NCBI GenBank assembly: GCA_017465905.1
Contig: JAFTVE010000022.1
Location: 1 to 45,171 of the forward strand
Length of the DNA stretch: 45,171 nucleotides
Direction of reading: 5' to 3'
DNA from: Bacteroidaceae bacterium
Lineage (GTDB): Bacteria; Bacteroidota; Bacteroidia; Bacteroidales; Bacteroidaceae
The stretch's first letter is position 1. Each line of letters begins with the position of its first letter. A program made the translations under genes and the position numbers. The notes beneath the pieces are model-generated. The model had not been told where the DNA came from, searched no databases, and saw only the letters and a program-made list of their open reading frames with translations. Of this stretch, positions 32,070 through 40,171 are shown one piece after another.

Positions 32070-34904
32070 ATGAAAAAGAGATTTTTTAGTTTATTGCTTT
32101 TGTCGTGTATTGGCCAATGCATCCTAGCACAGTCCGATTCACTGAAAACCTATCTCGTCACCGAAGGTAAGCAGTGGGCTGTCTATTATGAGCAGTCATG
32201 GAACCAAGACCAGCCTGTAGTCACGCATACTTTTCGCTTGCAGGGCGACACGGTAATCAATGGGTTTACCTACAAGAAGAAGTGGATGAGCGTTGAGAAG
32301 GACTTGTCTGATTGGTCTCTTTTCCCTAGTTACATGAGAGAGGAGAACAGGAAAGTATACGTGATGAACTCGCGTGGTGAGGAGGCATTATGGTTCGATT
32401 ATAACGCACAGGTGGGCGACACCCTTTGCCTTACAAGTAAGCAAGCAACGCAACAGTGTTATGGACTTGTGACTTCCATCGACGATGTTGTCCTCGAACA
32501 TAGCGATGGCAAGCAACGCAAACGTTACGAAGTCGTGTTGGGCCGGGAAGCAATGTCTGGTGGAGTATATTTTACCGATGAATGCATCTATATCCATGAG
32601 GATGTCGGGATGTTTAATTCGCCCACCTATGGCTATGGCTTGGGAGATCATACACTATTCAATTATGGCAATAAATTAAAGTTGCTTTGTGTACATGATA
32701 ATGGCATTGCTCTGTATCAGTCGCCCGATGGATGTTATAAAGAGGAACCTAAAACCTATCTCGTCACCGAGGGCAAAGAATGGCAGTTCCGATATTTTGT
32801 GGCTCAGTACATTCGGGATGTGACATACAAATTGAGTGGAGATACTATTATAGATGGCCACACGTATAAAAAGGAGTGGGTAATGGGATGGAACGGCTCG
32901 TCTCAAATGGAACTCACGCAGGGATTCTTACGTGAAGAGAACGGCAAGGTCTACCGCAAGGAATATAATAAAGAAGAGTACCTATGGTTTGACTACAATG
33001 CCAACATCGGTGACACCATTTTCTATGAAAATAGTTTTGTCAAAGTTGTTGGCCATAGTGACACCACCATCATATGTAACGGAGTAAGCCGAACGTATAA
33101 GGGCGTAGATGTACAGGTAGGAGGTTACGATGTAAACATTAGCACTCCTGACTCATCAACCAATTATGAGCATTTCCTCTTTCCCGGATATATAGCGACC
33201 TTCTACGAAGAATTAGGCTTATTTACCACTGGTGATATTGTACGCTCCCCAAGCTTTAATATGGAGGGTTGTGTTGGTTATTTGCTTTATGTGAAGCAAG
33301 GCGACACGATATTGTATCAGAGAGAAGAGGAAAAGGAGGAACCGATACTCCCCATTGCCGTAGATGGCATGGAGTGGAATGTGCAAATAAGAGCAACGGG
33401 ATGGGATGGAGAAGAGAATCTTGATGACGTTAGTCATACGCGTGTCGTTCGCACTTGGATTGATGGTGATACTATAGTTCATGGGAAAATATGTAAAAAG
33501 GTCTATACCCAAACGAAAAAATTATGGGATAATAGTATTGAGGAATTAAAGGTAGAATATTGTTGGCAGGATGGCGATAAATTCTATAAAAACGGCAAAC
33601 TCATGTTTGACTTTGGCTTGCAAGTTAATGATGTTTTTGCTCTTAATGCGTCAGACTATTTAAAGGTACTGGCCGTTGGTGATACAGTGTTGGCAGATGG
33701 TATAACTCGCAAATATCTGTTTTTGGTAGAAGAAGGAAATGTACCTAACGAATATTCCTCAGATTATTGGATTGAAGGTATTGGTTCATTGGCAGCAGGT
33801 ATACATACCAATAATCCATTTAGGGATGGAGCAAGACTTACGTTACAGAGTTGCTCTTACAACGGAGAGTATATCTACGATAAGAACCTACCCGACCCAT
33901 CGCGCCCCACCACCAAACGTGGTTACGGTATCTATCACGGTGACACTTACCTCCATGCCTACACCATCAATGAAGCCGAAGCGGTAACGGACTCTACCGA
34001 CTTTGCACGCTGGAACGACAAGACGGTCATCTGCTTTGATGTGGACACCATCGGCCCCAATGCCTTCTCGGGCGCAACGTTCCGCCAAGGCCAGATACTC
34101 TACTTCACCGAGCGGCTCAACACCATCTTCAAGGATGCATTCACGGACGTTAATATCGTACCACGCACCTCAAAGGAGATGCTGGTGAGCGATGACCTGA
34201 CGCTGGTATTTGCCGGAGCCAATCCTCCAGGCATCGACAAGAACTATATCATGGACTATGCCAACAGCACATGCCATATTAACTACGTAGTGCCCGACCT
34301 CGAGACCTACATCAAGGACGACATCCAGTGGACCTATACCACATTGATGACCATCGACGACTTTGTACGCGGATACATCTCGCCCGAGAATGAGGTGACC
34401 GTATCGGACACAACAGAAGCGGATGCCAGTGTCGACAACGCAAACGCAGGGGAAGTCGGCCCGACGGCTCCTCCCACAATACGAGCCTCGGTGCGTCCGC
34501 GTGGCGACATCCCTGTACGCATTGGCGAGGGCGAGAACAAGGACATCTATAGTCGTGCCCCTGCATGGCAGTACTATACGGTGGAAGTGGTGGTGACCGA
34601 CTGCCATGCCGACACCCTCTACACTGCCAGTCAGGAATGCGGTGCCCACGGACAGTGCGACTTTGTCATAGAGCTTCCCTACTATCCCGACGGCGGCTAC
34701 GTCTATCTCCACTCACGCAGCATCGATATGTTTGGCCGTGCCACAGAGTGGGCTGTGCTGAAGGTACAGGTCGACACCGCAATCGACGAACTGCTCCTGC
34801 CCGGCACTCCCAACGTATACTACGACCTGCAAGGCCGCCCCGTAGCGAACCCCACGCGTGGTATATATATAAGGAATGGGCGAAAGGTGGTTGTTGCGCG
34901 ATAG
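32070..34904 (+). CDS. Large secreted three-repeat protein with a short C-terminal surface tail
   Basis: The 944-residue protein has a signal peptide (FFSLLLLSCIGQCILAQ). Three related modules follow at about 26-220, 227-420 and 427-600, marked by TEGK.W, GDT.I.G.TYKK.W, REEN.KVY and LWFDY.A..GDT. A leucine-rich BspA-like stretch is then possible (DTIGPNAFSGATF, IFKDAFTDV, about 660-700), followed by a beta-rich region. The tail YYDLQGRPVANPTRGIYIRN is the short signature of secreted Bacteroidales proteins. Base composition changes near 33890: the repeat part is AT-rich, the last 340 codons GC-rich, so the gene looks mosaic. The function is unknown; surface display is likely. Confidence 0.75.
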   Translation: MKKRFFSLLLLSCIGQCILAQSDSLKTYLVTEGKQWAVYYEQSWNQDQPVVTHTFRLQGDTVINGFTYKKKWMSVEKDLSDWSLFPSYMREENRKVYVMNSRGEEALWFDYNAQVGDTLCLTSKQATQQCYGLVTSIDDVVLEHSDGKQRKRYEVVLGREAMSGGVYFTDECIYIHEDVGMFNSPTYGYGLGDHTLFNYGNKLKLLCVHDNGIALYQSPDGCYKEEPKTYLVTEGKEWQFRYFVAQYIRDVTYKLSGDTIIDGHTYKKEWVMGWNGSSQMELTQGFLREENGKVYRKEYNKEEYLWFDYNANIGDTIFYENSFVKVVGHSDTTIICNGVSRTYKGVDVQVGGYDVNISTPDSSTNYEHFLFPGYIATFYEELGLFTTGDIVRSPSFNMEGCVGYLLYVKQGDTILYQREEEKEEPILPIAVDGMEWNVQIRATGWDGEENLDDVSHTRVVRTWIDGDTIVHGKICKKVYTQTKKLWDNSIEELKVEYCWQDGDKFYKNGKLMFDFGLQVNDVFALNASDYLKVLAVGDTVLADGITRKYLFLVEEGNVPNEYSSDYWIEGIGSLAAGIHTNNPFRDGARLTLQSCSYNGEYIYDKNLPDPSRPTTKRGYGIYHGDTYLHAYTINEAEAVTDSTDFARWNDKTVICFDVDTIGPNAFSGATFRQGQILYFTERLNTIFKDAFTDVNIVPRTSKEMLVSDDLTLVFAGANPPGIDKNYIMDYANSTCHINYVVPDLETYIKDDIQWTYTTLMTIDDFVRGYISPENEVTVSDTTEADASVDNANAGEVGPTAPPTIRASVRPRGDIPVRIGEGENKDIYSRAPAWQYYTVEVVVTDCHADTLYTASQECGAHGQCDFVIELPYYPDGGYVYLHSRSIDMFGRATEWAVLKVQVDTAIDELLLPGTPNVYYDLQGRPVANPTRGIYIRNGRKVVVAR

Positions 34905-34916
34905 CATGTGAACGTA

Positions 34917-34987
34917 ATTTGTGGCCGATTCGTGGCTTCTCGTGTCAGGAAAAAGACATGGATTAGCACGAATTGGCCACGAATTTT
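34917..34987. repeat. Imperfect inverted repeat after the three-repeat protein gene
   Basis: AATTTGTGGCCGATTCGTG near 34917-34935 pairs with CACGAATTGGCCACGAATTT at 34968-34987, followed by T-rich sequence. It may terminate the upstream transcript. CACGAATTGGCCACGAATT-like sequence is a recurrent intergenic motif in this phylum, to my recollection. Confidence 0.6.
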
Positions 34988-35047
34988 TATAATTGGTAAA
35001 AATCTAATATCCGATGAAATGGCGCTTTTTGGAAGCATGATGCATTT

Positions 35048-35125
35048 GTTACGCATTTGTTACGCTCTTGTTACGCATTTGTTACGCTAAAAATTTGCTC
35101 TGTTCATTCTTGCTCTCTATCTTTG
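35048..35125 (+). promoter_or_regulatory. Island promoter 4: four GTTACGC repeats on an 11-bp period
   Basis: GTTACGC occurs at 35048, 35059, 35070 and 35081, exactly 11 bp apart. TTTG (35094-35097) and TATCTTTG (35118-35125), 20 bp apart, form a consensus promoter. The last repeat starts 37 bp before the -7 box, the same distance as in the GCAATA-type promoters, but the repeat sequence differs. Confidence 0.78.
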
Positions 35126-35158
35126 CCTCACCAATTTATCCAACAATCCGATACTGTT

Positions 35159-35644
35159 ATGAGAAAAACACTGCTACCTTTATTATTGATGTGGAGCACG
35201 AGTTTGGCTCTGCATGCACAAGACGAGTTTAGCACACTCGTAGTAGAGACCACGGAGGGTACCAAACTGGAGATTTCGCTGCAGCAGAAACCCGAAGTGA
35301 AGATGACGGAGGAGAATCTTACCATTATTTGCGGCGAAGAGGTCACCGGATACACCTACGGCGAGATACGCAAGTTTTACTTCATCACCCCCAACAATGG
35401 GGTGGGCATAGCAGTGCCCACCGATGAACGTGTCATACGCATTGAGTACCGTGACTACACGGCCACTATCCATGGTGTAGACAACTCTGCGAATATTCAG
35501 CTGTATGCTTTGGGCGGCAAGCGCATTGCTGCAGCTACAAGCAGCGATGGCACTGCCGTCACCGTATCGCTCTCGTCACTTGCCCCAGGCATTTATATCC
35601 TCGACATTGACGGTAAACAATCATTCAAACTACTGAAACGATGA
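35159..35644 (+). CDS. Small secreted protein with a type IX-like C-terminal domain
   Basis: The 161-residue protein has a signal peptide (TLLPLLLMWSTSLALHAQ). Its middle is short (EGTKLEISLQQKPEVKMTE...GEIRKFYF), and its last 70 residues fit the type A sorting domain (IQLYALGGKRIAAA, then VSLSSLAPGIYILDIDGK). Almost the whole protein is signal plus tail, so it may be a minimal cargo or an assembly partner. Its stop overlaps the next start (ATGA), indicating translational coupling to the fasciclin-like gene. Confidence 0.72.
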   Translation: MRKTLLPLLLMWSTSLALHAQDEFSTLVVETTEGTKLEISLQQKPEVKMTEENLTIICGEEVTGYTYGEIRKFYFITPNNGVGIAVPTDERVIRIEYRDYTATIHGVDNSANIQLYALGGKRIAAATSSDGTAVTVSLSSLAPGIYILDIDGKQSFKLLKR

Positions 35645-37134
35645 AAAAGACCATTCTCTCCCTCCTCATAGCCTGCATGGCAACAGCTGGCCATGCACAG
35701 GATCACATGCATATCAGCAGCCTTTGGTATGGCTACAACGGCATCCCGATATCGGAAATAGACAGCATCACCTACGGCGAGCTGAGCCATCAGGACAAGT
35801 TACCGGCACTCATTGCCAGTGACCCCAACCTGAGCCTCTTCAATGAAGCATTGCTGCTGACCCACATGGACGACTCGCTAGTGGCCTATATCAACTATGA
35901 CTGGTATATCGAACCTGGGAAACCCACTTGGTGGGGACGTAATCCGGTGTTGACACTGTCGTACTATAAGTTTACGGCTTTTGTGGAGCCCAATGAGGTA
36001 TATGCCCGATATGGCATACACACGATTGATGACCTGAAGGCTTACGCAGCCAAAGTCTACGATGAGGTGTACCCCGAGGATGCAGCCATCACCGACCCTA
36101 CTGACCGCCGCAACTCGCTCAACCGATTCGTGTCGTACCATTTCATCGACAGGTATGCCACTACGGCCAATCTCGTAGCGTTAAATACCGAAGTATATAG
36201 AAACTATGACCGCGAAGCGGTGGACATAGCCTCGTGGTATGAGACACTGATGCCTCACTCGATACTGCGCTGCTCGGCTCCGCTGCTCACGGAGGGTGAA
36301 GAGCAACTCTACATCAACCGCCGCGGCATACAGGACCGTGCCGATGAGCGTGGCGTATTTGTCAAGGGAGCACGCATCACCCACTCGGCGTCAACGAAAA
36401 ACGGTGTGTACCATTATATCGATGATATCATTGCCTACGACAAGGCCACGCAGGATGTAGCGCTCAATCAACAGATCATACTAACTACCACAACGCTCAC
36501 TCCTGAGCTGATGAATGGTGAGCCTCAGAAGGAGGCTTTCGATGGAAACACCATTTCCTATAAGATTACGCCAGAAATGGAGATGGAGGACATACGCTTC
36601 AGTGGCCTAGAGGAGATATGGTACAGCTATGCCCCAGGATTCTGGAGCCTGGATAACGATGAACTTGTCATAGAGCATCGCGGAGGAGAGGTGGCCATAT
36701 CTTTTGATATCCCAGCCGTGCCGGCCGGAGAGTATGAGGTCTGTATGGGAAGTATGATTACATCCAAAAGAGAAGATGATAGAATACACTTCACCTTCAA
36801 CGGCGAGGCCTGCGGAGACAGTCTGCTAATCACCCAGCCTATGGATTTGGGGTGGAAGAGCGATGCCGAGCTGGGCAGCGAGCAGGCCATAGCCGAGAAC
36901 GACAGCCTGCTATACACGCTCCGTTGGCGTAAGGGGCTGAGCTATTACTACTCTGACGATGGGAAGTATCGCATGCGCGACCTGCAATATGCCATACGCT
37001 ATGTGGTGACACGCTTCACCTCGGATGGCAAGAGCGGCAATCGCCTTGATGTGACGATGCACAGCAATTCGGGCTTTCAGTTTGGAATCGACTTCATCGA
37101 ACTATGCCCTACCGAGATTTACGAAAAGAAGTAA
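35641..37134 (+). CDS. Secreted fasciclin (FAS1)-like protein
   Basis: The 497-residue protein has a signal peptide (KTILSLLIACMATAGHAQ). A short module follows (GIPISEIDSITYGE), then a FAS1-like domain from about 50 to 250 (SLFNEALLLTHMDDSL...FTAFVEPNEVYARYGI...NSLNRFVSYHFID). The C-terminal half is a beta-rich region (PAGEYEVCMGSM, RMRDLQYAIRYVV) found behind fasciclin domains in Bacteroidales. FAS1 proteins mediate adhesion. It overlaps the upstream gene by 4 bp and is followed after 21 bp by another FAS1-like gene. Confidence 0.75.
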   Translation: MKKTILSLLIACMATAGHAQDHMHISSLWYGYNGIPISEIDSITYGELSHQDKLPALIASDPNLSLFNEALLLTHMDDSLVAYINYDWYIEPGKPTWWGRNPVLTLSYYKFTAFVEPNEVYARYGIHTIDDLKAYAAKVYDEVYPEDAAITDPTDRRNSLNRFVSYHFIDRYATTANLVALNTEVYRNYDREAVDIASWYETLMPHSILRCSAPLLTEGEEQLYINRRGIQDRADERGVFVKGARITHSASTKNGVYHYIDDIIAYDKATQDVALNQQIILTTTTLTPELMNGEPQKEAFDGNTISYKITPEMEMEDIRFSGLEEIWYSYAPGFWSLDNDELVIEHRGGEVAISFDIPAVPAGEYEVCMGSMITSKREDDRIHFTFNGEACGDSLLITQPMDLGWKSDAELGSEQAIAENDSLLYTLRWRKGLSYYYSDDGKYRMRDLQYAIRYVVTRFTSDGKSGNRLDVTMHSNSGFQFGIDFIELCPTEIYEKK

Positions 37135-37155
37135 CCCTACTAAATGAATAATGAC

Positions 37156-38427
37156 ATGAAAAGAACTATCATAGCTGCATGGTGCATACTGTTCTCGCTC
37201 GGGATGTGTGCACAGAAGGCATTGATCATACATAAGAAGGATGGCACAAAAATAGAGTTTCCCGTCAAAGCCATCAGTGACTTACGCTTCACTGACAAGG
37301 CTATAATAGAAGACAATGACTACACACGCATAACCCACTACATCGTGTACACTCCTGCTACCCCAGACGAAACGATAGACGTTGCTTTCTACGTTTTCTG
37401 CCAAAGCGGAATGGAGTTTGGGGATGCGGGTATCTGTTACTCTACCACACCTGGGGACTTCAGTAACAGAATCCCTTATAAAGAGATGTACATCAAGCAT
37501 AATGGGAATGTGACTGGTGAAGGTAAGATCTACGGAACCGACACCCTCTTCTACGGAGAGATTACTGGGCTAGAGTTTGAAACTACCTACTACTGCCACT
37601 CGTATGTCAACTACCAAGGCACTTACTACTACAGTGAGGAGTATAGTATCAATACCGGCAAACCTCGAATGAGCTGGTACGGAGCTGCGGTAGACCCTGA
37701 GCTATATGCCGAGACGGGATTTGTGATGCCTTCCGAAGAGGCTTGGAACGCCCTAACATCGAGTTCACCCCATATCAATCATCGCCCCGCATTCCTGCTC
37801 GACGAGTGGAACCGCTATGCGACTCCCGAACGTGTAAAAGAGATGAAGTCGCTATGCAATACCACGATAGAGTGTAGCGACGGCACACTGTACCTGCTCG
37901 ATGCCGTGGACGAAGATTTTGTAGCTCATGTTATGGAACTCTGTAGCAAGGAAATCGTGATGCTGGGCGGTGAGGCCGAATACAATCATAGCCAAGAGCC
38001 CGTAGAGGTGGCATGTGATGCCTCTTGGGGAGTACCTGGCAATGTGTATTGGGAATACAGTGGCACTACTGTTACTGCTAATCCGGATCTTACCTACACC
38101 ACATCGTTACCATTGCTTGCCAACTATAAGTATAAGGTGGAGGTTGTCATGGCTCCCGAAACGGTGGACGAAGAGAAATTGCCAAATAAGTATAATCTCT
38201 GGTTCCAAAATGAGTACGATGAGCTGCTGAATAAAAGCTTGGCTGAAAATGCCACCCAATGTGCTGTCCACTCCTTTGAGGTGATAACTACTCAGTTTGT
38301 AGAAAGTGTGGTGCGTATCGGAAGTAGGGTTGGAAGCCGTGAAACAGGCTATGACCGCAGCCTCCGTGTCGCACAAATAAAAATCACACCGATGGAACCG
38401 TGTTTTGAGGAGCCGATTGCTGAGTAA
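37156..38427 (+). CDS. Secreted protein with a degenerate fasciclin-like domain
   Basis: About 423 residues with a signal peptide (IIAAWCILFSLGMCAQ). KKDGTKIEFPVKAISDLRF is a variant of the same short N-terminal module seen in the two upstream genes. A fibronectin-like segment follows (ITGLEFETTYYCHSYV), then a degenerate FAS1-like part (FVMPSEEAWNAL...IECSDGTLYLLDA). The C-terminal region resembles that of the upstream FAS1 protein (YKYKVEVVMAPE). The start could also be the ATG at 37144. It is the third gene of the operon beginning at 35159. No cell-surface tail is evident. Confidence 0.65.
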   Translation: MKRTIIAAWCILFSLGMCAQKALIIHKKDGTKIEFPVKAISDLRFTDKAIIEDNDYTRITHYIVYTPATPDETIDVAFYVFCQSGMEFGDAGICYSTTPGDFSNRIPYKEMYIKHNGNVTGEGKIYGTDTLFYGEITGLEFETTYYCHSYVNYQGTYYYSEEYSINTGKPRMSWYGAAVDPELYAETGFVMPSEEAWNALTSSSPHINHRPAFLLDEWNRYATPERVKEMKSLCNTTIECSDGTLYLLDAVDEDFVAHVMELCSKEIVMLGGEAEYNHSQEPVEVACDASWGVPGNVYWEYSGTTVTANPDLTYTTSLPLLANYKYKVEVVMAPETVDEEKLPNKYNLWFQNEYDELLNKSLAENATQCAVHSFEVITTQFVESVVRIGSRVGSRETGYDRSLRVAQIKITPMEPCFEEPIAE

Positions 38428-38450
38428 TCTGCTATGAGCAAGTGTTGCAG

Positions 38451-38479
38451 AAGTATTGCATCGTGAAAATGCAATACTT
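38451..38479 (+). terminator. Perfect hairpin overlapping the next promoter's repeats
   Basis: AAGTATTGCAT and ATGCAATACTT form an 11-bp perfect stem with a 7-nt loop, 23 bp after the previous stop. The right arm shares GCAATAC with the direct repeats of the following promoter, so the same bases may serve as terminator and as activator site. Confidence 0.6.
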
Positions 38480-38526
38480 TTGCAATACGAAAAAGTTGTC
38501 TGAGCGTACCGATGTTTGCACCTTTG
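38471..38526 (+). promoter_or_regulatory. Island promoter 5: paired 11-bp direct repeats plus -7 box
   Basis: GCAATACTTTTGCAATA lies at 38471-38487, TTG at 38496-38498 and CACCTTTG at 38519-38526. The second repeat starts 37 bp before the -7 box. The ATG follows at 38591. Confidence 0.65.
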
Positions 38527-38590
38527 CACTGCAATCCCGACAGAGCGGGAGGCAAACAGAATCATTAACAAATCAAAAAGTACAGAGATT

Positions 38591-39850
38591 ATGAAAAAGA
38601 CAATGACACTCCTTGCAGGCCTGATGATGGCTATGAGTATTTCGGCACGCTCATATGTGGCCGTGGCAGACACGGGGTATGTTGCCCCTGGCGACACGGC
38701 TGAGGTGACTCCTCCTGTAACTCCACCCGTGGAAGATGAGGTAGTGCCCGATGAGGACGAAGTGGTGGACACGACAAGTCAGAAAGAGTTCTCGCTCGTG
38801 GTGGACGAGGTGGAACTGCATGTGGGCGAGACCTTCCAGATAGAACTGACGTGGCACTACCCCGACGTGGTGTCAGCGTATGGTAAGTATGTGACCTATT
38901 ATTGCAACTCCGATATAGTAGCCGTTGACAGCAAAGGCCTTATCACAGCTCGTCGCATAGGAACCACCTATGTGTATGTGACTGGCAATGGAGTGCAGCG
39001 TGAATGCCGCGTTACGGTAGTGGAGGGCGAGCCTGATGTGGTGCAACATCAGAAAGGACGTATGACGTTGCCGTTGGGTGAATTCCTCGACGACCAAGCC
39101 AACGACTTCGAGGTGACGCTAACTAATGGTGTCCTGCGCTTGACTGGCTCATTCTGGGGCCATGCCTGCATCCCCTCTGAGTTGGAATATGAGATTCTCG
39201 ACGGAGCAGCTTTCTTTGAAATCTACACCAATTATGAAGACTCCACTTGCACCGACGGCTGGCAAGGCTCCTTCATGGTGCGCCAGACGATAGATGTTAG
39301 CTTTGAAAACTGCACCTCTGATGTTTACAACGTTTACGTAAGCAACGTACACTATGAAGTATATGAAGAGGGAGCGATGAATTCCATCGTATACCGTGCT
39401 GCTCCCAATCGTTATGGAACGGATACCAATGTGAATCTGAACATAGAGAACGATACAGCAGCACTTACTGCAGAGATAGGAGAAGAGTCCGTCCGTATCC
39501 AAGGCTATTACCTGTCGAACTGCGGAATGGGGCTGTATTGTGTTGCCGAAGAGCAGGATGGAAACATTGCACTGACATTCTACGAGGTAGGTGTGATAGG
39601 TGCCAATTGCGTAGGAAACCACTACGTTGACTTCACCATTCCTCGCCTGGCAGAGCAGATTGACCGTATCTACGTATGCGATTCCTATGACCAGAGTGTC
39701 AAGATGGAAGTAAAGGTGAAGGGAAGTACCTCTGTAGATGCTGTACTAAAAGAAACGATTGCTCCTTATTATGACCTCATGGGCCGCCCCGTAGCGAACC
39801 CGACACGTGGACTGTATATACGGGATGGAAAGAAAATAGTAGTTGAATAG
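38591..39850 (+). CDS. Secreted Ig-like (BIG2) protein with a short surface tail
   Basis: The 419-residue protein has a signal peptide (MTLLAGLMMAMSISARS) and a Pro/Glu/Asp/Val linker (about 25-60, VTPPVTPPVEDEVVPDEDE). A BIG2-type Ig domain follows (about 62-140, VDEVELHVGETFQIELTW...GLITARRIGTTYVYV), then a beta-sandwich of about 240 residues that I do not recognise. The last residues PYYDLMGRPVANPTRGLYIR match the tail of the three-repeat protein, and 20 bp of the coding DNA are identical. Surface exposure is likely. A perfect palindromic terminator follows. Confidence 0.75.
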   Translation: MKKTMTLLAGLMMAMSISARSYVAVADTGYVAPGDTAEVTPPVTPPVEDEVVPDEDEVVDTTSQKEFSLVVDEVELHVGETFQIELTWHYPDVVSAYGKYVTYYCNSDIVAVDSKGLITARRIGTTYVYVTGNGVQRECRVTVVEGEPDVVQHQKGRMTLPLGEFLDDQANDFEVTLTNGVLRLTGSFWGHACIPSELEYEILDGAAFFEIYTNYEDSTCTDGWQGSFMVRQTIDVSFENCTSDVYNVYVSNVHYEVYEEGAMNSIVYRAAPNRYGTDTNVNLNIENDTAALTAEIGEESVRIQGYYLSNCGMGLYCVAEEQDGNIALTFYEVGVIGANCVGNHYVDFTIPRLAEQIDRIYVCDSYDQSVKMEVKVKGSTSVDAVLKETIAPYYDLMGRPVANPTRGLYIRDGKKIVVE

Positions 39851-39878
39851 CACGATAATGCTTTATTGACAAAATGGT

Positions 39879-39914
39879 AGTTGAGGGTGTGTTGAATTCA
39901 ACACACCCTCAACT
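39879..39914. terminator. Perfect 36-bp palindrome, terminator of the island
   Basis: AGTTGAGGGTGTGTTGAA and its exact reverse complement lie back to back, followed by a T-rich tract. It is a strong terminator separating the accessory island from thrS. Confidence 0.85.
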
Positions 39915-39925
39915 TTGCTTTACTT

Positions 39926-39953
39926 TGTCATTCTTCGCTGTGCTCATGATGAA
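39926..39953. repeat. Relic of the TGTCATTC-type palindromic element
   Basis: TTTGTCATTCTTCGCTGTGC followed by TCATGATGA resembles the ends of the dispersed element at 16207-16289 brought together without a centre. It is short and decayed, so the assignment is tentative. Confidence 0.4.
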
Positions 39954-40050
39954 AAAAATGTGTTTTGATTCACCCTCTATTTGCTACATGGAGTCAAGGC
40001 TGTAAAAAAGGGTACAATTTGCAAAGAGGTTTTTAATTGATGGCATTAAA

Positions 40051-40082
40051 ATTGCGCATCTCGAATATTTTAGCTAATTTTG
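40051..40082 (+). promoter_or_regulatory. Promoter of thrS
   Basis: ATTG at 40051-40054 and TAATTTTG at 40075-40082, 20 bp apart, match the phylum consensus. The leader before the ATG at 40172 is about 83 nt; I see no T-box in it. Confidence 0.65.
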
Positions 40083-40171
40083 CGGCCTATTGTATGTTGG
40101 CTGCAAAATGTCTTGTTTTCGGCCTATATATAAATAAGGTATACAAAGAACAAAAATAAAAATATAGGACA

